A stretch of DNA of 64,000 bases, taken from the NCBI GenBank assembly GCA_009760855.2, contig WPIO01000002.1, forward strand, positions 8,577,501 through 8,641,500. The letters are read 5' to 3'. The notes under the pieces were generated by a model. That model searched no databases. It was not told where the DNA came from and was given only the letters and a program-made list of their open reading frames with translations. This document shows, in pieces, positions 36,601-48,445 of this stretch. A program made the translations under genes and the position numbers. The DNA is from Cristatella mucedo. Its lineage: Eukaryota; Bryozoa; Phylactolaemata; Cristatellidae. Within the stretch, counting starts at the first letter, position 1, and each line of letters begins with the position of its first letter.

Positions 36601-39600
36601 CTTTCTCGGTGGTTTACCATTGCTGTAAAGGAAGCGCTATCATAATTATTGTTGTTACATATATTACTGTGAATGGCTAGATAGCAGGTAAATTTTACAC
36701 GTTCAGCCCATCAATACCATCGTGAAAGTTTGTAAGTAGTTTTCCAAGAACTTTTACTTAGCACGAATTAAAGTCACACATTTCTATAGACTGAATGAAT
36801 AAGCTGATGGATGTACCAGCTGAGTGATCTCTAGATTACATCAGCCACAAGTTTAGGATTGCATCAGGCCTCGTTGGCCAGATGTGTTCAACTATTCTTC
36901 CTTTACATGTGAATAAAGAATGCATCTTTACGTGCGATGCTTTTGGGTTATATTTGAGTTTCATTACGGAGCTGAGAGAATCTAATGGTTAAGATGCAAC
37001 CAAACGATGTGGTAGGAACGTTGGCAAGCTCGTAAGGATTGACGAATCATTACTATTAGCCTCGTTACTATTAGTTCTAATAGCTAGGAGCAAAAGTCGG
37101 TAAGCTACTACTTTTTGATCAGGGCTAGTGCCACGGCAGCCTATTTCATCTATGGGTCGAGGTTCGGAACCTTTACAAAAATAAGTTCTAGGCTTTGATA
37201 ACCAGCAGTACTTTCTATATAAGCCATCCGAATCAGTTTTAGTGGCTGATAAACTGATCACACACTATGGATTTTTGATGACGACTTTTTGTTAAATTAC
37301 ATACAGGTAAAACTGATCTCCTACTCACGCAACACCTAAAGTCTTCAGGTTTAATAAGAGGATCCACTATTTTACTTGGATAAGTTTTATTGCGGCACTC
37401 GTTGAAGGTGGTGAATTTAGGTTTTCTTTTTTGATAATTGCTTAGCCTAAGAAGACTTAATTGATGCAACTTAATATTTAAAAATTGCTATCAACAAATG
37501 TATACTATTTGAGACTATATATCGTCGTGCTACACAAAAATCTTGCTCCAAAATATTCTGGATCCACGGTTATTTCTAGGCTAGATATTGTGATTAAGAT
37601 TGGATGGTACAGCGATTACAGTGATTATCTTTCTACAGCAATAAATAGATAGGACTGGGAGGTGTAACAAGTTTCTATAGCTCGGCCAGATATATTACTT
37701 GGCTGCAGGAGGTGCAATGTCTGTCATTTCCATTAGAAAGTACGTGCCGATATTCTTGGTATGAACAAAAAGGGCAATCGTGGCATGTGACGTGTTCGCA
37801 TTTAGCTAAACTGCTGTTCGATTTTCAGCCCCTTTGTTGCACCCGAGTCTTTGCTAGCACCTGTTTAGCTGATCATTATCTTTTATTAAGACATTCGGCG
37901 ACAGAAGCTTTTGATCTCTATATCTAATAGTTGAAAAATCAGTACAATTTCAGACTCAGCAATATCTTTTCACCGACCGCCAACTGTGTAGAACGCTTTC
38001 CGGTCGTTCTGGGCTGCTAAATGTATATCGCTCACTACGTGTCTCTTCTTCCTGATTCAGCAAAGCTTCTGACTTTCACTTTATAGTCCATGGAAAGTCG
38101 GTGTGTTTCGGCATTAGCAGGAAGAGCTGCTTCGGCTATGAGGGTTCATTCCAGTAACCATCCAGAAATCAGGCACTTACAGCTGGTGCAAAACTCTGCA
38201 GCTAGGCTTTTCTGTTGTGAGCGTTGCAATTGCCACATCACGCCACTTCTCGCCGACCTGCACTGGCCACCAGTGAAGAAATGGATCGACTTCAAAGTTT
38301 TGTCACTCACTTTTAGGTACCTTTATTCTTGGGCTCTAGGCTAACTGTCAAATCTACTACCCCACCAAGCCAAGCATCGTACCACCCGATTTTTGGAAAC
38401 TAGCTGTTTCCCTATGCCTCGTACAAACCTCAAATTCTTTAAAGACCGTGCATTTAGTGATTATGCTCCTAAAGCCGGGAACTCTCTCCCGACTGGTCAC
38501 AACATCTCCTGACTTGACCCCATGTAAAAAGAAATTAAAAACACACATATTTATGGCAGTGTTTTGTGGGTCCCCTTGATTCGTCCTTGATGTGCTTATG
38601 GGTGCTGACACTGTGCATGCTGCCACTAACCACACTTTCATGCTGACCCTTTGCATGTCACCCCTAACCTTGTTATTCATGTTGTTTATCAAGTACGATA
38701 CCACTCACTATTCGATCATGTTTCCTTTGCAGCCAATGTAAAGCACCGAGAAAGAGATTTAGTTCTCTGAGGATGCTTTATCAAATGTATTATTTTTATT
38801 ATTATCAATGCAAAAAATGCTCATATAAAGGTACGACTCGGAAACTTCATTCGAATACTTAAATAGCTGGTTTGGTCCAGCAGTTAACGTGCTTGCCCCG
38901 ACCAAGGTCAGGCTGAGGTCGTTGGCTCGAGCCCAAAGGTATATATTAAGTGCCTGAATAGAAATTAAGTTCTCTTCAGGCACTATACAAATAGTTCACA
39001 TTTTATTTATATTTATTATATCGTGGAGAAATATGTGAAGCCTACATTGCTTGAGCAAATACAATCTCTGCTCTGCATAGAATGAACGTAAAATTAGTAA
39101 ACTTACTTGGATCACTAATGATTGCATCAACGACTTCATTTTGCTTCTCTTCGCTGTCAATCGTCACCAAAGACAGCCCAAGAGAGCGGCACTGGCCTTC
39201 AGCCTCTTCCCATTTCAATACTGTGCGTCCAAAGTGGTACTTTGGCGGTTCTCGATTGAAATCTGCAAGTTGATAATTGGTTTTATGATAACTACAGTAT
39301 TTAGGATTTGATAGTACTGCTTTGCATTCAATCGAATACAAGGTCCGTCGTTATAAGCAGGCTTACCACTGTCTACATCGCATCTTTTACTTTTCAATCG
39401 TCCAAATTCTAAATAAAACAAAGAATTCAGGTTCAGTTCACAAAGTCACTACTATTCAAGCAAGGAATGTGAGTGCGCGAGATCACTATTCAAATATGTT
39501 AATCACTATGACTGGAATTAATATATAGTTTGATAATAGGACTTAGCCAAAGTCACTTCTATGGGTAAAATAAACTTGAAATTCAGCGTATCCGTTTGTT

Positions 39601-42600
39601 GTTTGACCGTAGTACTAAGAAATTGCGTGCTTATGGATATCAAAATGCCGACAACTTGAGGCAAAGTTGAGCACATTGGTGGTGGCCGCATAGGATTATC
39701 CGTCTACTAGTCACCTCCCTAGTGTGCACGATCTTGTTTATCGTTAAATTATAGTCATTCATTTGCATCCCTAGATGTGTTTGCATTTGCTAAGGTTCTT
39801 TGTTTATGTAATAGCAATAGAAAAGATCACAGTGCATTCGAGGGGGCCGGTATCCCAGGTGATCCACGATTACGATGCTCAGAATTTTCTCGAACAAGCC
39901 TCAGCGATCTCACGTATGCACTGCTCTGAATAAATCTAAATTAGTGGTAATCAGGCCTGTCCAAATCCTGGAGGTACATCCGAAAACTTATCTTTCTAAT
40001 CCTTGCTCGATGAGCTATAAATCCCTAGTATTAGGTGTGATAATTTCTAAGAATGAATTGGGCACGTTCGCCTTGACCTAAACTTAGCTAAAATCAGTTA
40101 ACGACCCAAACCCAACATGCTTCTCCTTCATTAATACCCCTAGATCAATAAATAGGAGTAGCAGAGTCGTTGACATCACGCGCTCAATATTTAATATCAA
40201 CCCGTTTGTAGTCCCCTTAAAAAGTTCTATTAAATCTACTGTTTTGAGTTCTTTTGACATCTAGCTGGCAACGATGGCAGTAGCCTATCGCCGTCCAGGT
40301 ACCATGCCTAGCTATCTCAGATTTCTCTGATCTCATCTCGATTCTGTGCATTATAAATAAATCTTTTCTTCGTAATGGGTGATTTTAAAATTCTTATTGA
40401 TAAGTTAGCTGACGCCTTGAGCACCGAATTTCGTGCATTACCTGACTCATCGAGTCTTGTGGCTGGTGTGCATGGCCTTACTCACATCAGTGGTCCCACT
40501 CTTATTTTCTCCTACAACTGCCCACTATCAACCGTTATTATTACCATTTCTGCTTATATAACCACATGCAGATCTTATTCGGTCTGAAATGTTTGCCCTG
40601 CTATGCATCCAAAGTCACATGGGAATCGTGAAAACCTAAAGGCCCTTTAAAAAGACCATGTCTGAGCGAGAATATGTTCTGGCCCTGCAGTCAATCACCC
40701 TTCCAACACGTTATCATGAGTAGAATGCTACAACACAACCCTAGCAACCATGCTTGAGGGATTTTCTCCTCTGATTAAGTCCACAGTGAGCCCTCACCCC
40801 AGGCTTACTGTTTACCGGAGACATTAAACAAGCTAAGTATATTGAGGACAAGCTTTGAAAAGCATTTACAAGATCAGAACTGACTGTCCATCGACGGCCA
40901 TATGAGGACCACTGTAAATCATACCAATCAATCCTAGCAAAGGCCAAGTCTAGTTTCAATAAAAATATCGTTAACTCAAAAAAGTACAGTCAAAAAATGG
41001 TAATGTCAACAATGAATAATTTCCACAACTCCCAGGTTAGCTTCTTGCCTAATTATGATAGTGCCGATATCTTTTCTAGCTTTTTTGTCAATAAGATAGC
41101 CAAGATCAGGAATTCCATCCAAAGAATGGCTGCATACTCTCTGTAATTCTGTTCCTCATTTCCGTACAGAACATCAATTTTTACACACAAGGAAGCTACA
41201 AACAACCTCTGAGACATATAGTCCTCTAGACCCTAATCAGACTTCGCGGTTCTATGATGGGAAGATCTGCTGTTACATGTATAACTGAAATGATATATAA
41301 GTCATTCAGGACACAACTCAAGAATGCAAAACTAGACCAAGAGAACTTGAGCAAATCTGCCCACTCTACCTTTAAGCGTTCCTATCAAATACATTGAAAC
41401 AAGTCCGTGTTGACCAGCTGAACTCATGCCTTAAAGATTCAAACCAAGCTAGTAATTTGAAGACCTCTTTTGGAGCTAATCACCACTCAGAGTCAGCATC
41501 GCTTCAGGTTTATACAGACCTTCTTAAGAATGAGACTCAGGTAAAGTATTTCTCATTTTTGCGCTCGATCCATCGGCAGCTTTTGATACAATCGATCACC
41601 AAGTCTTTCTCCAGGGCCTCTCATCACTTCTGGACATTATTGGTAGCCCATTGCAATGATTTAAGTTCAATCCCAAGGCGAGACTCCCGAGTACAGACGT
41701 GAGCGGAGTACGATTGTCCTGAAAATTACTGACGTATGAGGAGCCTCAGAGCTCTGTGCTTGACCCGGCTTTTTCACGGTTTATAATCTCCCTCTTACCA
41801 ATGTGATTGCATGGGACAACTAAGGCTTTAACATTTATGCAGATGACCCTCAGTTGTACCATTGCTTTGATCCCTCACTGCCCTCAAACACGTCGAATCT
41901 TCTCAAATCTCTTCCTGGATGTATTGATGAAATTTGTACAGGGATGGCATCAAAAGTTCTTAAGCTGAATGACGATAAACCCAAACGTGATAGTTATAGG
42001 AAAACCAAGTGTGCTTCAGAAATTGGAAAGGTAAACCCTCAAAATCGGCTCTGCCAGCACATCTCCTGTTGGACCCGCACGAATCTATGTGTCCTGTTTC
42101 AAAGTGACCTTTCTTTACACGACCACAGTTGCTCCACTATAAAATGTGCCTACTTTGAGCTACATAACAGTATACAACTCGGGCTCGCTCAGACTGGGAT
42201 ACTACATCTAAATTTGTCCATTCATTTGTAACATCCTGTCTCGACTTCTGTAACTCACTGCGTGCTGGTCTGCCGGCAGGTGCAATCAGGCGTTTACAGT
42301 TTGTGCAATGATCTGTAGCTAAGCTTGTCTGTCTTAAGCGTTGTAGTAGCCAGATCACACCGCTTCTAGCCGACCTGCACTGACTTTCAGTCAAGCGGTG
42401 CATCAACTTCAAGGTTCTGTCACCTTTTTTAGCTGATTTCATTCGCTGGCTTCAGCCAGCGTATTAAATTTACTATCCCGCTAGGCTTGGCGTGGTTTCA
42501 TGTGCTTTACGGAATCTTACCGTTTATATATACCTCTTACGAACCTCAAATCCTTCGGGAACCACGCCTTTATTTGAAATGCTATTGATGCATGGAGCTC

Positions 42601-44098
42601 ATTTCAGACTGACGTCACGATATTACTTTAGTTGACTTCATTTAAAAAGTCCTTAAAACGCTTTAATTCATCACAGCTTCAATTGGGTTCTTTGTGATTC
42701 GTTCTTTGTGTACTTTTGCATGCTGAAACTGTGCATGCTGCCACAAATGATATTTGGATGCTGACCCCGTGCCTGTCACCACCATGTTATGCTTGTTGTC
42801 ATTGAGCATGCTACCACCAATCATTTGATAGTGCTTCCTTTGCATCAAATTTAGAATGCCTAGAAAGAGATTCAGTTTTTGTGGGCGCTATGAAAAAGTC
42901 TACATTAATATTCTAATGTAAACATTATCGTGGAGCGTAATAAAATAAGTTCGCAAGTCTTCAAGAAAAATGTGTTGCCCCCAAATTTTTCTTATGCTAA
43001 ATTTGGCTATTTCAAAGCTACGCACCTACCACTATTCTCGTAGTTATACCTGTCTACCCATTTCATAAAAATCAACTTGTAGGCACATTTCGACAAACTT
43101 AAAGTCGGCTGGCTAAAGTAATGTAAGTGAAATCGCAAATTTATTTAAGCCTGCAAAAATGTTTAGAGAAACTTGGAGAAGTTTAAGGCATTGGATAAAA
43201 TAAATTTCTTTTAGAAATAACAGGTGAAATAACTAGAAACCACCCATCATGTCACACGGTAATGGCCACTGACCTGGAAGCGTATTTAACTAATCTAAAG
43301 GGGAGCAATTATCGGGACACCCTTCAAGGCTTCTGCCTAAAGCGCTCATTGAGGGAAACCTGTAGCGATGCTCGAAACATCTGCATGACCATGACCCTGA
43401 AGGCCTTACACCTAATCCAAGAGGGGAACCAGGCATCCGGAGAGGCTCTCTGCAAATAATACATCCTGAGCTCTCGCAGCTTTGGTAGATACAAGCGCAG
43501 TTTCAGCAGAGCTCCAGGAACCATATTTCCCTTGGCGAAAACTATCTGGCATTAGGTGTAACTACATTTGGTCTTTGATTTTATAACCGCGCATTTACAT
43601 CATCAAATTGGACTATTTTAAAGTAAATGGGAGAACTAAAAACTGGTTTATATATGTTTGGTCGCACCATTTTTCCAGTTATATTGCTGATATATCTATA
43701 CAATCTCTTAACAGATATGGTACATTTTCTTTGCTTGCTTTGCCGAGCAGATTAAGGTACTGCGTGTGCCAAAAAATGTGTGGGTTTTTTAATAATTCGG
43801 CATAGCATCTGCTGTTAATCTACCGCCGCAAAGTGCGGTCTCATTAATTTCCAAGCAGCGAAGTCTAAACATAGCTAGCACTTAGATACCTTCTGAGTTT
43901 TCATATTTCAGGTCACTCGGTTGATGATTTGTCACGTTAAAGTCGCTTCCCGGCACCTGCAGCACAAGGTAATAGGCAGCAGTAAGCGATACAAGAGAAG
44001 CGGCAATCTGAGCCAGCCCGTAGAAGGAAATTACTTACAGCTTTGACGACACCGGTCCCGATAGCAACCGCTAAGATTAGGAGAAAGACAATCTTCAT
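33394..44098 (-). CDS. Secreted C-type lectin-like protein, QPD type (194 aa, 5 exons)
   Basis: Exons on the minus strand: 44098-44039, 43956-43890, 39408-39367, 39262-39107 and 33653-33394, all with GT/AG ends and an open frame throughout (585 nt). Residues 1-20 (MKIVFLLILAVAIGTGVVKA) are a signal peptide, so the product is secreted. Residues about 21-56 are a variable N-terminus with an NVT glycosylation site. The CTLD spans residues about 64-187, with WIGA (116-119), QPD (146-148), WNN in place of WND (170-172) and canonical cysteines C81, C159, C175 and C186. Extra cysteines are C52, C132, C189 and C194. In the family, QPD goes with galactose-type binding, but the missing Asp of WND makes calcium and sugar binding uncertain. 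Introns are large: intron 2 contains a nearly full antisense LINE, and intron 4 holds LINE and SINE copies. Intron phases are 0,1,1,1. The second exon is inferred from its splice sites and frame only and is the least certain. Confidence 0.85.
35690..36480 (+). mobile_element. CR1/L2-like LINE, 3' end (in lectin intron)
   Basis: Plus-strand fragment, antisense to the lectin gene. It encodes 'LVHAFVTSLLGFCNSLLAGLP' and 'LLQIVNNSAA', then the C-terminal and UTR region, and ends in the tail (AGTGCCTAGATTGAGATTAA ... GGGTGCTTTG). Frames are broken. Confidence 0.75.
36540..36660 (-). mobile_element. Solo LINE 3' tail
   Basis: AATATTAATAATAATAACAC repeat, then TATAAGGCACCCTTAGAGA, ACTCAATCTCTTTCTCGG. 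Opposite in orientation to the LINE ending just upstream, so the two 3' ends face each other. Confidence 0.78.
38055..38815 (+). mobile_element. CR1/L2-like LINE 3' end with hairpin tail (in lectin intron)
   Basis: Encodes 'LQLVQNSAARLFCCERCN', 'HITPLLADLHWPPVKKWI' and 'DFKVLSLTFRYLYSW', the end of the reverse transcriptase ORF. It continues through the C-terminal and UTR landmarks (CTCGTACAAACCTCAAATTC, GCTGACACTGTGCATGCTGC) and ends with TGTAAAGCACC, AGAGATTTAGTTCTCT, GGATGCTTTATC and an ATT-rich repeat. This is a good reference for the 3' end. Confidence 0.82.
38865..39013 (+). repeat. SINE family B, copy 1
   Basis: tRNA-like head (TGGTTTGGTCCAGCAGTTAA; B-box-like TTGGCTCGAGCCC) joined to a tail AAGTGCCTGAATAGA, AATTAAGTTCTCTTCAGG, CACTATAC, which matches the LINE tail of the window. 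It lies inside the last intron of the lectin gene. Confidence 0.75.
39107..39408 (-). other. Linker exon and first CTLD exon of the QPD-type gene
   Basis: The exon 39408-39367 (42 nt) encodes 'FGRLKSKRCDVDS'. The exon 39262-39107 (156 nt) encodes the first half of the CTLD, with the WEEAEGQC helix carrying C81. Both lengths are identical to their counterparts at 60893-60934 and 61121-61276. The donor of the second is AAGTAAGT and its acceptor is AACTTGCAG. Confidence 0.85.
40190..42925 (+). mobile_element. Longest CR1/L2-like LINE copy (EN + RT remnants)
   Basis: The most complete LINE in the window, antisense inside the lectin gene's second intron. In order: endonuclease end ('VAYRRPGTMPSYLRF', then 'GDFKILIDKLADALSTEFRA' and 'HGLTHISGPT'), a linker ('SFFVNKIAKIRNSI' near 41085), and reverse transcriptase from about 41390 ('TSFGANHHSESASLQVYTD', 'IDHQ', the PQSS form of PQG, 'NFNIYADDPQLYHCFDPSLP', the last containing the YADD catalytic motif). 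The thumb region and C-terminus follow to about 42600, then the 3' UTR and tail near 42860. Many stops and frameshifts make it non-autonomous. The 5' end is uncertain. Confidence 0.8.
43262..43459 (+). CDS. Unrecognised 65-aa frame in lectin intron
   Basis: A small open frame in a stretch a little GC-richer than its surroundings. The translation is unbiased in composition (three cysteines, Lys/Arg-rich) but matches no domain I know. It lies antisense within intron 2 of the lectin gene. Most likely a chance frame or part of an unidentified repeat. Confidence 0.12.
   Translation: MATDLEAYLTNLKGSNYRDTLQGFCLKRSLRETCSDARNICMTMTLKALHLIQEGNQASGEALCK
44039..44098 (-). other. Signal-peptide exon of the QPD-type lectin gene
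   Basis: ATG at 44098 followed by 20 codons of signal peptide, ending exactly at a GTAAGT donor (phase 0). The plus-strand gene starts with an exon of the same length and phase (58507-58566), and MK(I/L)VFLL is shared. I see no convincing TATA box just upstream. Confidence 0.82.
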
Positions 44099-46019
44099 GT
44101 TCGTGACAAACTAAAATCTACAACAGAATCGAATAGTAATAGTTGCTACTCGATAGAAGAAGTAACAAATGCAAAGCCATGAATCCAAACCTACATGCTT
44201 GCTTGGTGACCTATTACTACTGTCGGCCGGCTGTTTTTATTCTATACGACCAGTTGCCATCGCTGCTATGCAGTTGAATGGCATAACAGTCTCTTGGAAA
44301 AGTATTCACAATTGGGCGAACTCTCCCGCATGTGCGTGGCGCCTGCTTGATGCCGCTGGTGTATCGCCACTTCCTGTCCGGTATGGCATCCGAGGAGGTT
44401 AGAGAAAACTAGCAAGTGAGAACCAGTCAAGTGTCTAACCACGATGCCTTCTTCTTACCTTTAGATAACAAAGCCATTTCATCTAAGAAAGAAGCATTTT
44501 AGCGACTGCATAAATAATCCTTCAAACGCAAAGTAGTTTGTAGGTCCTCTCTATTATCTCTACTAGGTATTTCACCGGTATTTGCATTTGCAATGAAATA
44601 TATCCACTTATTTCATGAGCTTTTTTGGTCTCACTTAAGTTCATTTCCGAAACGGCACTGCAGTAATATAGCTATTGTTCTAATAAAATCTTTAAAAGTT
44701 TATTTTCACTACAAATGATCTTCCATTTAGTTTTTGACATAGGGTAGCCGAAAATCTGTCCTAGGTCCACACTTATACGCTCGCATTGAGCTATTGGTTA
44801 CTACTGCAAAATGTATATACCGAGTAAGCTTTAGCCAATTGTATCTATGGACGCGGTATTTATCATCTGTGTTGTATACATTTTATGTAGCCTTCTAGAG
44901 ACTTACAATATCTGCCTTAACTTCCACTGGGTGTTGGAAATTTTATTTTTGTAAAAGTACTAACTTTCCAAGATTAATAATAAATACTGTGAAAATAAAG
45001 TCTCGTGATTTTAAATGCACTGCTTAAAACTGACGTGTCTGGTTAAATGCTTCTGCTTCATCTACTACCCTGACCACGTTTCGCCAGTATTATTTCAAAA
45101 TGGAGACTTAATTAGCTCAAAGAAAGCAGGAAAGTAAGTTTAAGCAGTTAGGTATACCGTGACCGTTTCTGGGCAGTAACTTACAGAGAGAGGCGGAGAA
45201 AAATTTTACCAGCAACGGATCACATCTTACATACCTAGCTAAGTTCTTTTGAATTGACGAATAGCTCCAACTACACTTATTTTGGCCGCTGGTTGTGATT
45301 TGGCGTGCTCTAATCCAAACAGAGATTGGAATCTAAAACCAAGAAAACATTTGAATTCAGGTGAGAAACCCTACTTAAGACTAACTGCTCTGAAAGTTAA
45401 CATAGACTAAGAGTTACTGTGATTTTCTGGAGTTTTTTAGCTTTGCAGTGGAATATGCTCTTTATAGCCATGGTCGACGTTTTGATAAGAACCGTGAAGA
45501 GCTGGCTGCCACAACATGTTGCCGTTTACTCGTCAATAACGGCAGTAAAACAGTGGGCAAACGAACTTGAGTTATTCTTATATATATATATATATATATA
45601 TCTCTCTTAAAGTTATTCGTTACCCTTTGTGCTAGTGCAGAGACAAAAAATGGAACTAGTAGAGATTCTAACATCCATTAGTTAGGGAAAATGCAAAGTT
45701 GTGAGTGAAAAGCAATCATGAAAAGGCTTGATTCCGTGAAGCCTCACAGTCTCTGCAATCAAGTCTGCCACATTTGACCTCATCCTAAATTTTCCTCCCA
45801 GTCTAAGGTTACTGCCTGCCCTCTTAATCTAATACCCGCGGGTCTCCTTCTGCAATGCATGGCGATGCTGCAGCCAGGCATAAAGCAAATAAAAAGTATC
45901 TTTTCAGAATCAGCTCTTGTTTTGTTATCTTTCAATGAGGCTGTTTTTCGACAAATACTAGAAAAGCAACACAGTATCAAGAGAACTCAGGGAGGTTTGG
46001 CCCAGTCTCCTTACTTTTA
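44099..46019. other. 5' flank of the QPD-type lectin gene
   Basis: AT-rich sequence that must contain its promoter. I could not identify a specific element. A 77-codon plus-strand frame at 44169-44402 is unrecognised. Confidence 0.35.
45580..45602. repeat. (TA)n microsatellite
   Basis: About 11 TA units followed by TCTCTC. Confidence 0.9.
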
Positions 46020-46945
46020 CCCACTCTTCTAGTTATTGTACATATTTTAAAGGCGATTGAATGAGTTATAGCAGACCGCATGGGCTCTTACATTGAAACT
46101 TCAAAACTACTAGGTGGGTGCCAGTTTGGTCTCCGAGCTTATCACTCAAGAGTCTTAACATTGCCACTGGTGTATACAAAACATCTCATAAATACAGTCG
46201 TACACAAAGGTCCACTGCTTGCTTAGTTCTTTATTTCGTCAGTTCTTGATGAAATGGATCATCAAGTCCTTCTCGGGTGCTTTTCTTCTCGCCTGGTCAT
46301 CAGCTGCAGATGAATGGTCATGGGTCTAGTACAGATCTAAGCAGAGGCATAGCTGTGTGTCGTCTGCATTGTCGTGAAGGCTAATATTGCACTTGACAAG
46401 GACATAGGAAATAGGGAGACTATCTATTATAAAAAGAGGTATACCAACCGCATAGCCTTGAGGCACCTCCTACATTAGTGGTTCCTTGGAGATCTCTCTG
46501 TCCCTGTCTCTGTGTCTCTGTCTCTCTGTCTCTCTGTCTCTCTGTCTCTCTGTCTCTCTGTCTCTCTGTCTCTCTGTCTCTCTGTCTCTCTGTCTCTCTG
46601 TCTCTCTGTCTCTCTGTCTCTCTGTCTCTCTGTCTCTCTGTCTCTCTGTCTCTCTGTCTCTCCGTCTCTCTGTCTCTCCGTCTCTCCGTCTCTCTGTCTC
46701 TCTGTCTCTCTGTCTCTCTGTCTCTCTGTCTCTCTGTCTCTCTGTCTCTCTGTCTCTCTGTCTCTCTGTCTCTCTGTCTCTCTGTCTCTCTGTCTCTCTG
46801 TCTCTCTGTCTCTCTGTCTCTCTGTCTCTCTGTCTCTCTCTCTCTACTTACATCAATACTCTGGTTGCTCCCATCAAGATAGGACTAAGACTATTGATTA
46901 CAATGCAGTGCCAGTAATACCTAGAACAATATAGTGTTGGTCTGT
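46020..46945. mobile_element. CR1/L2-like LINE RT, two halves in opposite orientation
   Basis: 46020-46310 (plus strand) encodes 'CQFGLRAYHSRVLTLPLVYT' and 'LDEMDHQVLLGCFSSRL'. 46945-46311 (minus strand) takes up at 'LGITGTAL' and goes on through a 'SYLSGRTQSIDV'-like segment. A large microsatellite follows, then an LFTIYSLPISYV-like and NADDTQLCLCLDL-like segment with the YADD-equivalent (frames broken). The two halves are consecutive in LINE order, so part of one element has been inverted. Confidence 0.7.
46490..46846. repeat. (CTGTCTCT)n 8-bp satellite
   Basis: About 45 units of an 8-bp repeat, very regular, with a few C-to-T/T-to-C variants (CCGTCTCT) clustered near 46660-46690. It lies inside LINE reverse transcriptase sequence, between the 'QSIDV' and 'GVPQGS' equivalents. 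Repetitive Ser-Leu-Cys translations are artefacts. Confidence 0.95.
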
Positions 46946-48445
46946 CAAAACAGTTACTGTAATTCATTAAGGATTCGTAATATTTTCTTTAGAAGCCCAA
47001 TCTGCCACTTAAATGAACTAATAGAGGATTAAAGTTTCTTTTCCGAGCCGATCTGCTGTGTCTGTCGCATCAGACATCTAGCTGAATGGCATGTCTCTCC
47101 CATGGAACAGAGTATTATTTGAGGTTCTTATTGCGCACTTTTAGGCGGTTGCAGTTTTGTTTAATTGAGTTACATCATGGATGAGTTTAGTAGCATACTT
47201 GTGTGATCTATAGTTGTTCAAAAACAACTGGTTTTTAATCAACTATAACCTAGAAATGTTAAAACATTTCACTTGCTTAGTGCCATCTCCAGCTGAAATT
47301 TAAATTAAATCTTTTGTGGATTCCTGTAGGAAAATTTTCTCTGGGATAGATTCAGTGACCTAATCCACTTTGCCGTAAAAGATTATGAGGTGATCGTCTG
47401 TGCTGTGACAATGATTATTTGCTGGTATGCTGATTTGCATTTAAGTTGGAATAGCTGCAAAAGGTAAACGATACATCAGCAAAAGTGAGCTTCATCTGTG
47501 ACCTAGTAAAATTGAGGATATGATTCGGTCATCTTATAGCACAACGCGTCATGGCTAGTATGCCTACGTGAAGCCTATTCACAATTCTATGATTACTTCA
47601 TGATGTAGGCATTTCCTTCACGGTTATGCTGGTATTCAGCTGGCTCATGCGAACGAGCTGATAAGCAAAGCATGACAATTCGTTTTCGTGCCTAGCAATA
47701 GCATGTTTATTATTTCACAAATTATGACAAGTTAATCGAAAAAATATGCACGATGAATGAATAATGATCAGACCGTGGAGATTGATTTGCTTGCAGTAAA
47801 TCACTTAATTTGATCAGACCTTTCGCTGGCGCTGGCAATCGTTAAGACCAAGACCATTCTGAATGTGTGTTATCATGCAGGAAAAACATGCGGCATTTGC
47901 ACTCTAGTAGATTTACCACTATTTAGTTGATATCTTGTGGACTAAATGTAAACTAATTTAACCAAACCTATATGTATGTAATCCTTTAATCTGGCCTAAC
48001 CAAAATAGGTTTTAGCTTGTCTGGCGCTTACACTCCCGCCCTTTTTTGAAGGCTTGATCAACTAGCTTAGAATAGTCTTTCTGGTGTATCCAAATCAAAC
48101 TCGAAATTCTTAAACAATCGGCACTTTGCGGTCTCTGTAGCGACGCTGAATTACTACATTTCCCTATTGTGTCTGCTACAGACGTACCAATACCTTTTTG
48201 AGTGCTATCTTCATAATGAAATTACCAAAAAATGTTATCTTCCCAATTCTATGGAATCAAACTGAAGCTACCTACATTAATTTATCTTTGGCCGATCGTT
48301 TCTCAGCTCCAGCGTTATGTTTGAAACTCAAGTGTTCATAATGTGTCAAAATTTGCACATGATTTCTTTAGGACAGCATAGTAAATTTGGGAGATGCAAT
48401 TTATGCGTTGAACCGGTAATGCTCCAACCCCTCTAGTCTTATAAA

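Noticed and set aside
46020-46945. Twin-priming 5' inversion
   Set aside because: In twin priming the 3' segment keeps its tail and the 5' part is flipped. Here neither outer end carries the LINE tail and the downstream segment is the flipped one.
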